Below, piece by piece: positions 1 through 7,235 of a stretch of DNA of 39,360 nucleotides. A program made the position numbers and the translations under genes. The notes under the pieces were generated by a model, which ran no database searches, had not been told where the DNA came from, and saw only the letters and a program-made list of their open reading frames with translations. The number at the start of each line of letters is the position of its first letter. Within the stretch, counting starts at the first letter, position 1. Where the stretch lies: assembly GCF_018739885.1 (NCBI RefSeq), contig NZ_JADOES010000050.1, positions 1 through 39,360 on the forward strand, given 5' to 3'. Origin of the DNA: Leptothoe spongobia TAU-MAC 1115. Lineage in GTDB: Bacteria > Cyanobacteriota > Cyanobacteriia > Phormidesmidales > Phormidesmidaceae.

Positions 1-437
1 TGAATCTTGCCAGTCACCGCATTCGCATATTCCGTATACCGCTGCTTCTGAGCCGTATCCACCTGCGTTTTAGCATAATGCAGTAACTTAGGCAGAGCCG
101 CCTTCTTCTCCTCTGGCGATTGCGCCCTCGTCTCACACTGCACATAGGGTCCCTGAGCAACAAACTGAATCACCTGCCGAGGAGAATGCCCCGCTTGCAG
201 CGCCACCTGAGCAACCGTACGGTCCAATTGTTGAGCCGTCTGTTGATCCTCCGGATCTTCACTCGCGTAAGCCTGAAATAACGTCTGATAATCCTCAAAA
301 TTCACTCGTAGAGCAGCCTTTGCTAGAACCAAATACTGTTCTCTCGCCTGCTGTCCCTTTTCCGTATCAGGCTCCCGAGGCAACAATAGAGCCTCTTCCG
401 AAGTCGTTTCTTTACCAGCTTTAGGAGACTTTGCCAT
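1..437 (-). CDS. Hypothetical protein, 3' end outside window
   Basis: The frame is open from an ATG at 437 (MAKSPKAGKETTSEEALLLP...) down to position 1, giving about 145 residues without a stop, so the C-terminus lies outside the window. I do not recognise a domain. The visible part is hydrophilic and helical in character, rich in Gln, Glu and Ala, with no signal peptide or membrane segment. It starts 9 bp after the stop of the 137-aa gene upstream, so the two probably form one transcript. Its composition and the neighbouring XisHI and tRNA fragment suggest a plasmid or integrated-element gene rather than core metabolism. That placement is inference. Confidence 0.6.
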   Translation of the reverse strand, partial: MAKSPKAGKETTSEEALLLPREPDTEKGQQAREQYLVLAKAALRVNFEDYQTLFQAYASEDPEDQQTAQQLDRTVAQVALQAGHSPRQVIQFVAQGPYVQCETRAQSPEEKKAALPKLLHYAKTQVDTAQKQRYTEYANAVTGKI

Positions 438-446
438 GATCACTCC

Positions 447-860
447 CTACAACACATCCGAAAAGTCGTTGAGTAGATCATCTTGAGCCAACAGAGAAAT
501 CTCCCCTGTTGGTACCGCCATGGGGCTAATTTCCGGAAACTGAGGCTGATCAGATTCGCTTGAAGGGGGCTCAATTCCAAACGTTTCCCGCAAATGCTGA
601 ATTTGCTCTTCCATCCGAATAATCGACTGACGAGCCAGGTCCTTTAGCTCTGTCTCCGAACGCTTGCCGGTATCCTTATAAGCAAAGGGAAGCCAAAACG
701 CGCGAGCCGCAGTAGCCGCCTTCTCTTTGCCCTTGTAAGTACGATGAATCAGCCAGCTATATGTAACACCATTAGGAGAGCTACGGTCTGGTTCAAAAAT
801 AAAGCGCACCCGTGATTTGGTTGGCTTATCTGGATCGTCATTGCTGGGTTTACGAGGCAT
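447..860 (-). CDS. Hypothetical protein, plasmid/island-like
   Basis: A 137-aa soluble protein beginning MPRKPSNDDPDKP with a basic, Pro-rich N-terminus. A central region (about residues 20-65) carries aromatic residues and the stretch YSWLIHRTYKGKEKA. A helix around residues 70-93 (ELKDLARQSIIRMEEQIQHL) looks coiled-coil-like, and an acidic tail ends in LLNDFSDVL. No known domain is recognised. It is the first gene of a probable two-gene minus-strand operon with the edge-truncated gene 9 bp downstream. The layout of a small gene with a basic N-terminus followed by a second unknown gene is typical of mobile-element cargo, but I cannot assign a function. Confidence 0.6.
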   Translation of the reverse strand: MPRKPSNDDPDKPTKSRVRFIFEPDRSSPNGVTYSWLIHRTYKGKEKAATAARAFWLPFAYKDTGKRSETELKDLARQSIIRMEEQIQHLRETFGIEPPSSESDQPQFPEISPMAVPTGEISLLAQDDLLNDFSDVL

Positions 861-1150
861 GGGCTAATTCTATGGCAATGCTCATTTGCCCATAGCTTAA
901 CGTTCAAGCTCAGTAATGCTGATACTATGCTAGATAACTTAACGTTTTGACCATACTCCCATAGAACTTGCGGATGTCATGCTGATCTAGCGGCAAGCTG
1001 TACGCTAGAGTCATCCTTGAAATACGGCATGTGGATGGGGCTATGGTACTCTGCTTTTTTGCCATGGAGATGTCATCATAGCGCCAGTACTATTTGGGCT
1101 AAAGCTGACGATACATAGATTAGAGAATGCCAAGCACGAATAGATGAACC

Positions 1151-1501
1151 ATGATTGTGATCGTTAGAGGCCGTGCTACCCCCGAGCAGGTTGACCAAAT
1201 GTTAAAGGCTCTGGGAATTTACATTAAGATGGCGGTGGACGTTGAGCGTGAAGTTTTAGCTGGGGGCGGGGAATTGCACGCTGATTGTGAGCTGGTTTTG
1301 CTGGATGATGGTAGCGAGCAGAAAAATGTTTGGGGGGCGGACTGGTATCCCACTAATCAGTCTGTGGGCTTTGAATCGATCATTAATATTCGCCCTAGCG
1401 CAAACAATCGTTCGATGCAAATTCAAGATCTTGAGTTACGTCAAAAGATAGAGAAAATTATCAGGTCATTTCTAGAAGGAGTTAAAATTCAATGGGAGTG
1501 A
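1151..1501 (+). CDS. DUF5674 family protein
   Basis: This 116-aa protein matches the DUF5674 family as I remember it. It has the N-terminal pattern MIVIVRGRATPEQVDQML, the conserved DVEREVLAGGGELHADCE block (about residues 30-48), WGADWYP (residues 61-67) and INIRPSANNRSMQIQD (about 79-94). The family is common in cyanobacteria and other bacteria, often next to small unknown genes, and has no established biochemical role that I know of. The strongly conserved GGGELHADCE and NIRP..NNRS blocks suggest a functional pocket. The stop codon overlaps the start of the next gene by 10 bp, which implies translational coupling. A toxin-antitoxin type role is possible but is only inference from size and arrangement. 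Confidence 0.8.
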   Translation: MIVIVRGRATPEQVDQMLKALGIYIKMAVDVEREVLAGGGELHADCELVLLDDGSEQKNVWGADWYPTNQSVGFESIINIRPSANNRSMQIQDLELRQKIEKIIRSFLEGVKIQWE

Positions 1502-1854
1502 ATTGGGACATTCTCAAAAAACGATTCCTTCAGGCTGACCAAACAGCTCAGCTGGAAAGTCTTGCGTTGAATTTAACTCGCATTCAGTTTTTTGCTGATA
1601 GCGTTACGGGTGAATCAGTTGTTGAACACCTTATTAGGGAAAGTCAGTTTTTTATCGAGTGGATAGTGCCAGATATTGATTTGGAGACTAGCCTGGACCA
1701 GGCTATTGAGTTGGCTGACCTGCAACGGTTGCTGAGTCGCTGGAAGTTAAATTGCTCGGATTGGTGGGGTGACGAGCAAAAACGGCAGGAGGTGGCACGA
1801 CTTTCTCAGGAGTGGTGCGATCGTATTCTTAAACAGCACACATTATCGGCTTAA
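1492..1854 (+). CDS. Hypothetical protein coupled to DUF5674 gene
   Basis: A 120-aa protein (MGVNWDILKKRFLQADQTAQ...) whose ATG lies inside the 3' end of the DUF5674 gene, overlapping by 10 bp. The predicted fold is helical and soluble, with conserved-looking elements ARxQFFxD-like (LTRIQFFADS, about 29-38), EHLIRESQFFIEWIVPD (about 45-61) and a C-terminal SRWKLNCSDWWGDEQKRQEV. No recognised family. It looks like the dedicated partner of the DUF5674 protein, probably co-translated with it. Function unknown. Confidence 0.65.
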   Translation: MGVNWDILKKRFLQADQTAQLESLALNLTRIQFFADSVTGESVVEHLIRESQFFIEWIVPDIDLETSLDQAIELADLQRLLSRWKLNCSDWWGDEQKRQEVARLSQEWCDRILKQHTLSA

Positions 1855-2178
1855 CAGAGCTGACTCTCTTCGCAACTAATAGTGTGCTCGTCGTTTTAGG
1901 TGAATTTTATAGATATTCCCAATTCCACTTTTATAGCTGGAGTTGAAGAAACTGTAGCGGCAAATTTAGCCTACGGGATTGCTACTCGTGGTGAAAATTG
2001 TGCTTGGTTACTCACAGCAAAAATGTCTATGCCTATAAAGAAGATTTGTGGCGTCAGACCGAATAGTCCAAATTTAGGCCAGTAAATTTTTATAAATCTG
2101 AAAGTCCTTACAAATAAGGGCTTTATCCACTTGATGACGTTCTACCACTATCGTACACTTTAATTCCAAGCGGATGGC
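1855..2178. other. Intergenic, no convincing gene
   Basis: About 320 bp between the convergent DUF5674 operon and xisI. A 61-codon open frame starting at a GTG (1900-2085) is present but has no ribosome binding site, no recognisable homology and unremarkable codon use, so I do not call it. No strong hairpin is apparent. Confidence 0.4.
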
Positions 2179-2505
2179 TCAAGAAGTTTGTGCCACTGGT
2201 TGAGGGTCAGTTAAAAAAGCTAAGACAATTTGTTCTGAAGCAATCCCAGCTGCAATTAAGTCCTGGGTTATTCCCTGCTCCATGCCGTCATACTCAACCA
2301 AAACTTTCCCGCTATCCAAGGTGATGTAAATCAGATTGCCTCGAATGCGTCGACCTCTATCCCAACCGACTTGCATAAGAGCATACCGACTTTGCTGATC
2401 ATCAAAGACGGTATCCAGACGAATATCACCATGGGAGGGTTTGAATTGGGCATACCGTTGAATTACCTGCTTTACGATTGCTTGGTGTTGCGTGGTGGGA
2501 TCCAT
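2179..2505 (-). CDS. xisI: XisI-like fdxN element excision controlling factor
   Basis: This 108-aa protein has the XisI pattern: an N-terminal helix (HQAIVKQVIQRYAQF), then the DTVFDDQQSRYALMQVGWD block (about 31-49), RRIRGNLIYITLDSGKVLVEYDGMEQGI (about 52-79) and a LIAAGI...IVLAFLTDP end. XisI was named in Anabaena, where xisF, xisH and xisI take part in excision of the fdxN element. Homologues are widespread in cyanobacteria with no such element, so the actual role here is unknown. The start codon lies 34 bp inside the upstream xisH, so translation is probably coupled. No xisF-type recombinase is in the window. Confidence 0.85.
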   Translation of the reverse strand: MDPTTQHQAIVKQVIQRYAQFKPSHGDIRLDTVFDDQQSRYALMQVGWDRGRRIRGNLIYITLDSGKVLVEYDGMEQGITQDLIAAGIASEQIVLAFLTDPQPVAQTS

Positions 2506-2939
2506 TGCTGAACCTCTGCTGTTTCAAGGTTGACAACGAGTAAGTTGAGAGGCAACTCATGAATGACGAGTTCACCAATCGGCTCACTTAAAATCTGATC
2601 ATAATCTGGATTTCCCACAGCCAGGTAAAGTCGACGTTCAGGATCGATTTGGTTGAGCAGTAATCGGTAGAGCACATATTGACCAATGGCCTGCTCAAGG
2701 TCGCTAATTGCTGACTGCCCACGGAAGGATTTGATTTCCACAGCAATTTGACTATTTCCTTGGGAGGCCCCAATGAACTGACTTTGAAAGCCATTGAATT
2801 GGCCCAGTTCAGTTGCTGCTAAATCAACGAACAAAAATCGTTCACCATAAGATATTACGTAGGGATCGTCTGTAATTGTCCACCCATCTTTAATCAGAGC
2901 TTGTCTGACAACACCATGAATAGTGTCCCGTTGAGGCAT
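2472..2939 (-). CDS. xisH: XisH-like protein, nuclease-fold
   Basis: A 155-aa XisH homologue: MPQRDTIHGVVRQALIKDGW at the N-terminus, TDDPYVISYGERFLFVDLAA (about 23-42), then QIAVEIKSF (about 64-72) and the helix AIGQYVLYRLLL (about 84-95). The D...ExK arrangement (D35 region, E68, K70) resembles a PD-(D/E)XK nuclease core, in keeping with the idea that XisH is an endonuclease-like protein; that link is inference. It overlaps the downstream xisI. Pairs of this kind are scattered through cyanobacterial accessory regions, often in several copies, and behave like mobile or addiction-type cassettes. Here the pair sits about 200 bp from the tRNA-Val fragment. Confidence 0.88.
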   Translation of the reverse strand: MPQRDTIHGVVRQALIKDGWTITDDPYVISYGERFLFVDLAATELGQFNGFQSQFIGASQGNSQIAVEIKSFRGQSAISDLEQAIGQYVLYRLLLNQIDPERRLYLAVGNPDYDQILSEPIGELVIHELPLNLLVVNLETAEVQQWIPPRNTKQS

Positions 2940-3451
2940 TGGATGCTAATCGATATCGCTGAAACTAGTCTGACAGAATAGTGGGCGATATACGGCATCA
3001 TTTCAACCTGCTCACCTACGTCTTCAGCGTGAAAGTTCAACGAAATTTATGTCAATTTATAAGCTATCATTTAGATCAAAATTAGATCAGTCATATTCAG
3101 CTAGTCTGAAATCCTTATTCAGAGGTCACTTCTGAAGCTTGAGCTACTGCCTTACACGCAGGATGTCACTGGTTCGAGCCCAGTATCGTCCATAGGTTTC
3201 AGATGTTGGCAAAAAGCGTGAACTAAATGTGAACTAGATTTTATGTTTAGTTTATTCAGGTATGCAGAGCTGGTCGTTCTGGAATACGGACATTTTTGGT
3301 ACGAAACTTGGGTTTCGATCTAAACTGCTGCAGTTCCTGGTGTGTGCGATCGCATTAGAAACCACAAGCAAGTTAATTTGTGGGATATCTTACTGACACA
3401 TATTCCCTGGATTATTCTTAAAATTTAGCAGCCTACTCCTCATTCAAAGCT
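2940..3451. other. Intergenic at island boundary
   Basis: About 510 bp between xisH and the HEAT-like gene. It holds the tRNA-Val 3' fragment (3141-3192), one HIP1 octamer near 3348 and a weak inverted repeat (CCACAA...TTGTGG) near 3361-3383. Nothing else coding is visible. Confidence 0.5.
3141..3192 (+). pseudogene. tRNA-Val(UAC) 3' fragment, probable att remnant
   Basis: The stretch reads as the 3' two-thirds of a tRNA: the end of the D arm (GAGC), a nearly paired anticodon stem (ACTGC/GCAGG, four of five pairs), the loop CTTACAC with anticodon TAC, variable loop ATGTC, T arm ACTGG-TTCGAGC-CCAGT (fully paired) and acceptor 3' side ATCGTCCA. No 5' acceptor strand or D-stem start is found upstream, so it cannot fold into a full tRNA. 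Integrases commonly recombine into tRNA 3' ends and leave such a duplicate at the far end of the element. The island-like genes to the left fit that reading, but the intact tRNA and the integrase are outside the window. Confidence 0.75.
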
Positions 3452-4363
3452 ATGTCTGCCGAAGATTATCAGCCTCCTATTGATCAACTACTCGCTTACG
3501 GTAGGCCTAACATCGCCTATTCAGACCAATGGATTAACTATGTCGATGAATTGGGACTGACCACAGAACATATTCCTGAACTCGTTCGCCTCGCCTCGGA
3601 TAAAGAACTCGATGACGACGACGACGTAGAAATCTATGCCTGCATCCATGCCTATCGTGCCCTTGGCCAACTGAAAGCAGAGTCTGCCATAGAACCGCTG
3701 ATCCAGCTGCTAGGTGATGAGACCAATGATTGGATTCTAGAAGAACTCCCCGAAGTCTTTGCCATGATCGGGCCAACTTGTATTGGCCCATTAGTCGATT
3801 ATTTAACCAGTCCGGAACCTGGCTCATACTCCAAAATGGCAACCGCAAGGGGGCTACAAGAAATTGCAAAAGCCCATCCTGACTATCGAGATGACTGTGT
3901 TCAGCATTTATCAAACGCCCTTGCTCGTCATAAACAGCAGCCGCCAGACCTCAATGGTAGCTTGGTTGCCAAGCTGCTCCGTCTAGAGGCGACAGACGCT
4001 GTAGACGTAATTGAAAAAGCCTACAAAGAAGGCCCCATGGATGAAATGTTCTGTGGTACCTGGGCCAGGGTCCAAATCGAGTTAGGGCTGGCCACAGAAT
4101 CAGATTTCACCCCTGAAGAACTTCATCACTTCATGCCGGAATGGATGGAAGCCATCCAACATGCTGCTCAGGGTATTCGGCAACTGCCTCAATCTAAATC
4201 GTCGATTGCTTTACCGACAAAAACAGCGCATCCTACAGGACTGACGCGGTTTGGAAAGGGTGACCTTGCTGCCGCTGAACAATCTAAATCTCCTAAGCCA
4301 AAAGCTGGATTTGGCTCATCCAAAAACAAGGAGAAAAAGAGCAAGAAAAAGAAAAAACGCTGA
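3452..4363 (+). CDS. HEAT-like repeat protein (possible DUF1186), lysine-rich tail
   Basis: A 303-aa soluble protein. Residues about 15-200 are a helical-repeat region with HEAT/PBS-lyase-like units (AIEPLIQLLGDETNDWILEE, CIGPLVDYLTSPEPGSYSK, ATARGLQEIAKAHPDYRDDC), a pattern I associate with DUF1186-type proteins. An acidic patch ELDDDDDVE lies at about 51-59. The C-terminal 60 residues are low complexity, and the last 15 are almost all Lys and Ser, which suggests a nucleic-acid or acidic-partner contact. HEAT-like proteins of this sort are usually scaffolds, so no enzymatic role can be given. It is transcribed alone, and the first gene to the right of the tRNA fragment. Confidence 0.75.
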   Translation: MSAEDYQPPIDQLLAYGRPNIAYSDQWINYVDELGLTTEHIPELVRLASDKELDDDDDVEIYACIHAYRALGQLKAESAIEPLIQLLGDETNDWILEELPEVFAMIGPTCIGPLVDYLTSPEPGSYSKMATARGLQEIAKAHPDYRDDCVQHLSNALARHKQQPPDLNGSLVAKLLRLEATDAVDVIEKAYKEGPMDEMFCGTWARVQIELGLATESDFTPEELHHFMPEWMEAIQHAAQGIRQLPQSKSSIALPTKTAHPTGLTRFGKGDLAAAEQSKSPKPKAGFGSSKNKEKKSKKKKKR

Positions 4364-5086
4364 ACCTCACTCTAGATAAGGTTTTGAAAGACTAGAAATC
4401 CACAATCTCTATCTATTCAGAGAGGTTGCTTGCAACCTCGCCCTCTGCTTCTAACAGGGCAGAGACAAGTCCATCATCGAGGGTAAACCCGTTGTCGAAA
4501 GCAACTTGGACGAGCGGTCTCATTGAAATACGGCATAATGATACACCTTACGTATTAGTAAGCTCACCAACTGCGTTATCCTCTATTTCTTCAATAGGTT
4601 ATGCTCTATGTTCCTATTTTTTTATTGGCCCCATTGATTAACCGAATCATTAACTTTTTATGAGATCTTGGTATCAAGTTCTTTACTTAGAACGCTATTG
4701 GATAGCATTGAGCGCATGATGATTTTTCATCAACTGCTCAAACTACTAAGCGAGTGTTTCCTGAAAACCCTTTAGTACTTATCAGATCTGGAATACAGCA
4801 GTGTGATTGCCTAAGACTGTTAAGAGACGTTATTTCGCCAATAGAAGTAAATTTTATCAAGAAGACTTTCTTAAGAAGCTACAGAATACATAGATTTATT
4901 CGGAATAATTCTATGAGTGCTTCATAAGGGACCTCTTTTCCCGCAGATAAATTACACCTGTATTAAATGCCTGGTTTTTGCATCAACCTCAGGTAAGGAC
5001 GGTAATTTATGGCAAACGTCTTTGAAGTCGTCTGGGTGATTCATCTGATTACTGTTTCTTGAATCTTCAGTCCATACGCCTTGACT
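4364..5086. other. Long intergenic region, AT-rich
   Basis: About 720 bp with no convincing gene. Short open frames exist on both strands (for example 4426-4641 plus and 4413-4523 minus) without ribosome binding sites or recognisable products. The sequence TTGAAATACGGCAT near 4523 also occurs near 1019. It may contain decayed coding sequence, but I could not identify it. Confidence 0.4.
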
Positions 5087-5614
5087 ATGGTATTCGTTAG
5101 CACCAAACCCACCCTTCCACGCTGGCTCTGCGAAAAAATCTTAATCGGCCACTTGCCTTGGCAGCAGAGTCTTTGTCAGTCTTACAGTGATTTCAATCAT
5201 GTTTATACATTGCACGATTCCTATTTGTTAGGCACTTATCAAAGTGCCGAAACCTATGGGGAAACGGTTCTCTGTTTTCTATGGGACACCCTATGGCTAC
5301 CGGAAGCTGCCAGCTGTCAGGTAAAGCAGAATGAGCCCTTGTTTTTATTGATTAAAGTGACTAAGACCCTTGGAATTGTCCTGTCTGAAGGCACATTACC
5401 CAAACCAGATAAGCAACCTCGTCGCATTCTCAAAGCCGAGCATGTGGAGGTAGATGATCAAACTGTTTTGGTGATTGACGATACTCAGCAAAATACATTG
5501 ACCGTTGTGTTCTCAGGCCAACTCCATTTTCTAGCTATGGATAGTGAACAACGCCTGATAAATCTGGATATAGAGTCTGCTTCTAGTCCCAAAGACATCT
5601 TCCTAGGAGCTTAG
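5087..5614 (+). CDS. Hypothetical protein upstream of crtD
   Basis: A 175-aa soluble protein if the ATG at 5087 is used; an in-frame TTG lies two codons earlier. It starts MVFVSTKPTLPRWLCEKILI and has a beta-rich middle (HVYTLHDSYLLGTYQ, TVLCFLWDTLWLPE, EPLFLLIKVTKTLGIVLSEG). No domain, signal peptide or membrane helix is recognised. It ends 35 bp before crtD on the same strand, so co-transcription with the carotenoid gene is likely. A role in pigment metabolism can be suggested only from that position. Confidence 0.6.
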   Translation: MVFVSTKPTLPRWLCEKILIGHLPWQQSLCQSYSDFNHVYTLHDSYLLGTYQSAETYGETVLCFLWDTLWLPEAASCQVKQNEPLFLLIKVTKTLGIVLSEGTLPKPDKQPRRILKAEHVEVDDQTVLVIDDTQQNTLTVVFSGQLHFLAMDSEQRLINLDIESASSPKDIFLGA

Positions 5615-5649
5615 ACAGTTACACTAGGGTCAGGTTAACAAATGTAAAC

Positions 5650-7176
5650 ATGGCCCCATCAATCGGTTCTCAGCCCGCCCATAGACAGCCCAAGGTAATT
5701 GTGATTGGGGCAGGGATTGGTGGTCTAACCGCTGCGGCATTGCTGGCTAAGCGTGGCTACTCGATTGAGGTGTATGAGCAGGCCATGGTGACCGGGGGCT
5801 GTGCATCTACGTTTCGACGTCGGGGGTTTACCTTTGATGTGGGAGCCACCCAAGTCGCGGGCTTAGAACCCGGTGGCATTCATCATCAGATTTTTTCAGA
5901 CCTAGGATTAGATCTACCGGCAGCTGAGCATTGTGATCCGGCCTGCGCTGTTTTTCTGCCGGATGAAACCACACCCATTAATGTATGGCGGGATCCAAAT
6001 CAGTGGCAAATTGAACGGCAACGGCAGTTTCCGGGCAGTGAACCCTTTTGGCAAAAGCTCGGTGATTTATTTAACTACAGCTGGCAGTTTCAGACTCGAC
6101 AGCCGGTCTTACCCCCTCGCAGTCTATGGGATACCTGGCAGTTAACGAATTCTCTGCGACCGAATACGCTGCTGACAGTACCCTATACATTCTCAACGGT
6201 AGGACAGTTGCTCAAGGGCTACGGTCTTTATGAAAATCAGCGACTTAAGACATTCCTCGATCTACAGCTCAAACTCTATTCTCAGGTCGGTGCGGATGAA
6301 ACGGCCCTATTGTATGCGGCCACGACTCTAGGGGTATCTCAAGCCCCCCAGGGATTATTTCATCTGCAGGGCAGCATGCAGGTACTTAGCGATGCCTTGG
6401 TAAAGGCAATCAAGCAATATGGCGGTCAGGTTTTCCTGGGACATTCGGTGAAGCAGATTCAGCTTGAGGGGAACCGTCCTCGGTTTGTCAGGGTATGCCA
6501 TCAAAAAACAGGTGAAACCTGGTTAGCGCCTACAGACCATGTGGTAGCCAATGTCACTGTCCAAAACCTGACAACACTCCTAGGGAAGCAAACGCCCAAA
6601 AGATATCAGCAACGGGTAGATAAGCTGCTCTCACCATCGGGGGCCTTCGTGGTCTATCTCGGTGTGGAGCAGGCGGCCATTCCTAAAAATTGTCCACCGC
6701 ATCTCCAGTTTCTCTATGATTATGACGGTCCTATTGGGGAAAATAATTCGCTGTTTGTGTCGGTTAGCCGTCCGGGCGATGGTCGTGCCCCTGAAGGTAA
6801 AGCAACTATTGTGGCGTCGTCATTTACGGATGTGCAGGCATGGCAGCAGTGTCGCGATTATGACGCATTAAAGGCAGAGTATGAGCAGGGTGCGATCGCA
6901 AAGCTAAACCAGTACTTTAACCTGGCCCCCCAACATATCATCCACGCTGAATCCGGCACACCCCGCACCTTTGAGCGATACACGGCCCGCCACCAGGGCA
7001 TGGTCGGTGGCATCGGTCAGCGACTCTCTACCTTCGGTCCCTTCGGTTTTGCCACCCGCACACCTATTCCTAAGATATGGCTAGTGGGAGACTGCGTGCA
7101 TCCGGGAGAAGGTACAGCTGGGGTAAGCTATGCAGCCTTGACAGCAGTAAGGCAGATTGAGCAAATGGAACGGTAA
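5650..7176 (+). CDS. crtD: C-3',4' carotenoid desaturase CrtD
   Basis: A 508-aa flavoprotein of the phytoene desaturase/carotene isomerase superfamily. An FAD-binding dinucleotide fold is at the N-terminus (VIVIGAGIGGLTAAALLAKR, about 16-35), followed by GGCASTFRRRGFTFDVGATQ (about 48-67). The C-terminal superfamily signature is KIWLVGDCVHPGEGTAGVS (about 477-495). The blocks HCDPACAVFLPDE and LYAATTLGVSQAPQGLFHLQ match cyanobacterial CrtD, which introduces the 3',4' double bond during myxoxanthophyll synthesis, rather than CrtH isomerase, though CrtH is the closest alternative. It probably acts at the membrane on lipophilic carotenoids. The upstream unknown gene ends 35 bp before it; the downstream neighbour clpC is convergent. 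Confidence 0.85.
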   Translation: MAPSIGSQPAHRQPKVIVIGAGIGGLTAAALLAKRGYSIEVYEQAMVTGGCASTFRRRGFTFDVGATQVAGLEPGGIHHQIFSDLGLDLPAAEHCDPACAVFLPDETTPINVWRDPNQWQIERQRQFPGSEPFWQKLGDLFNYSWQFQTRQPVLPPRSLWDTWQLTNSLRPNTLLTVPYTFSTVGQLLKGYGLYENQRLKTFLDLQLKLYSQVGADETALLYAATTLGVSQAPQGLFHLQGSMQVLSDALVKAIKQYGGQVFLGHSVKQIQLEGNRPRFVRVCHQKTGETWLAPTDHVVANVTVQNLTTLLGKQTPKRYQQRVDKLLSPSGAFVVYLGVEQAAIPKNCPPHLQFLYDYDGPIGENNSLFVSVSRPGDGRAPEGKATIVASSFTDVQAWQQCRDYDALKAEYEQGAIAKLNQYFNLAPQHIIHAESGTPRTFERYTARHQGMVGGIGQRLSTFGPFGFATRTPIPKIWLVGDCVHPGEGTAGVSYAALTAVRQIEQMER

Positions 7177-7200
7177 TCTACCAAAATCTGTAGGGATTGT

Positions 7201-7224
7201 GGGGTAGGCACAAGGCACTACCCC
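7201..7224. terminator. Hairpin between convergent crtD and clpC
   Basis: A 7-bp perfect stem, GGGGTAG...CTACCCC, with a 10-nt loop lies in the 59-bp gap between the two convergent stop codons. There is no T-run on either side, so it is a weak candidate bidirectional terminator. Confidence 0.4.
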
Positions 7225-7235
7225 GACGAGACTTT

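Noticed and set aside
1900..2085. 61-codon plus-strand frame starting at GTG
   Set aside because: No ribosome binding site, no recognisable family, and the C-terminal part looks like random sequence.
3141..3192. Functional tRNA-Val gene
   Set aside because: The 5' acceptor strand and most of the D arm are missing, and the anticodon stem has a mismatch.
4413..4523. 36-aa minus-strand frame (MRPLVQVAFDNGF...)
   Set aside because: The sequence looks protein-like, but it is very short, with no family match that I recognise and no clear ribosome binding site. It may be a remnant.
1017..4535. ATACGGCAT motif at about 1022, 2990 and 4527
   Set aside because: Two copies share only 14 bp (TTGAAATACGGCAT) and flanks are unlike; too short to call an element from three sites.
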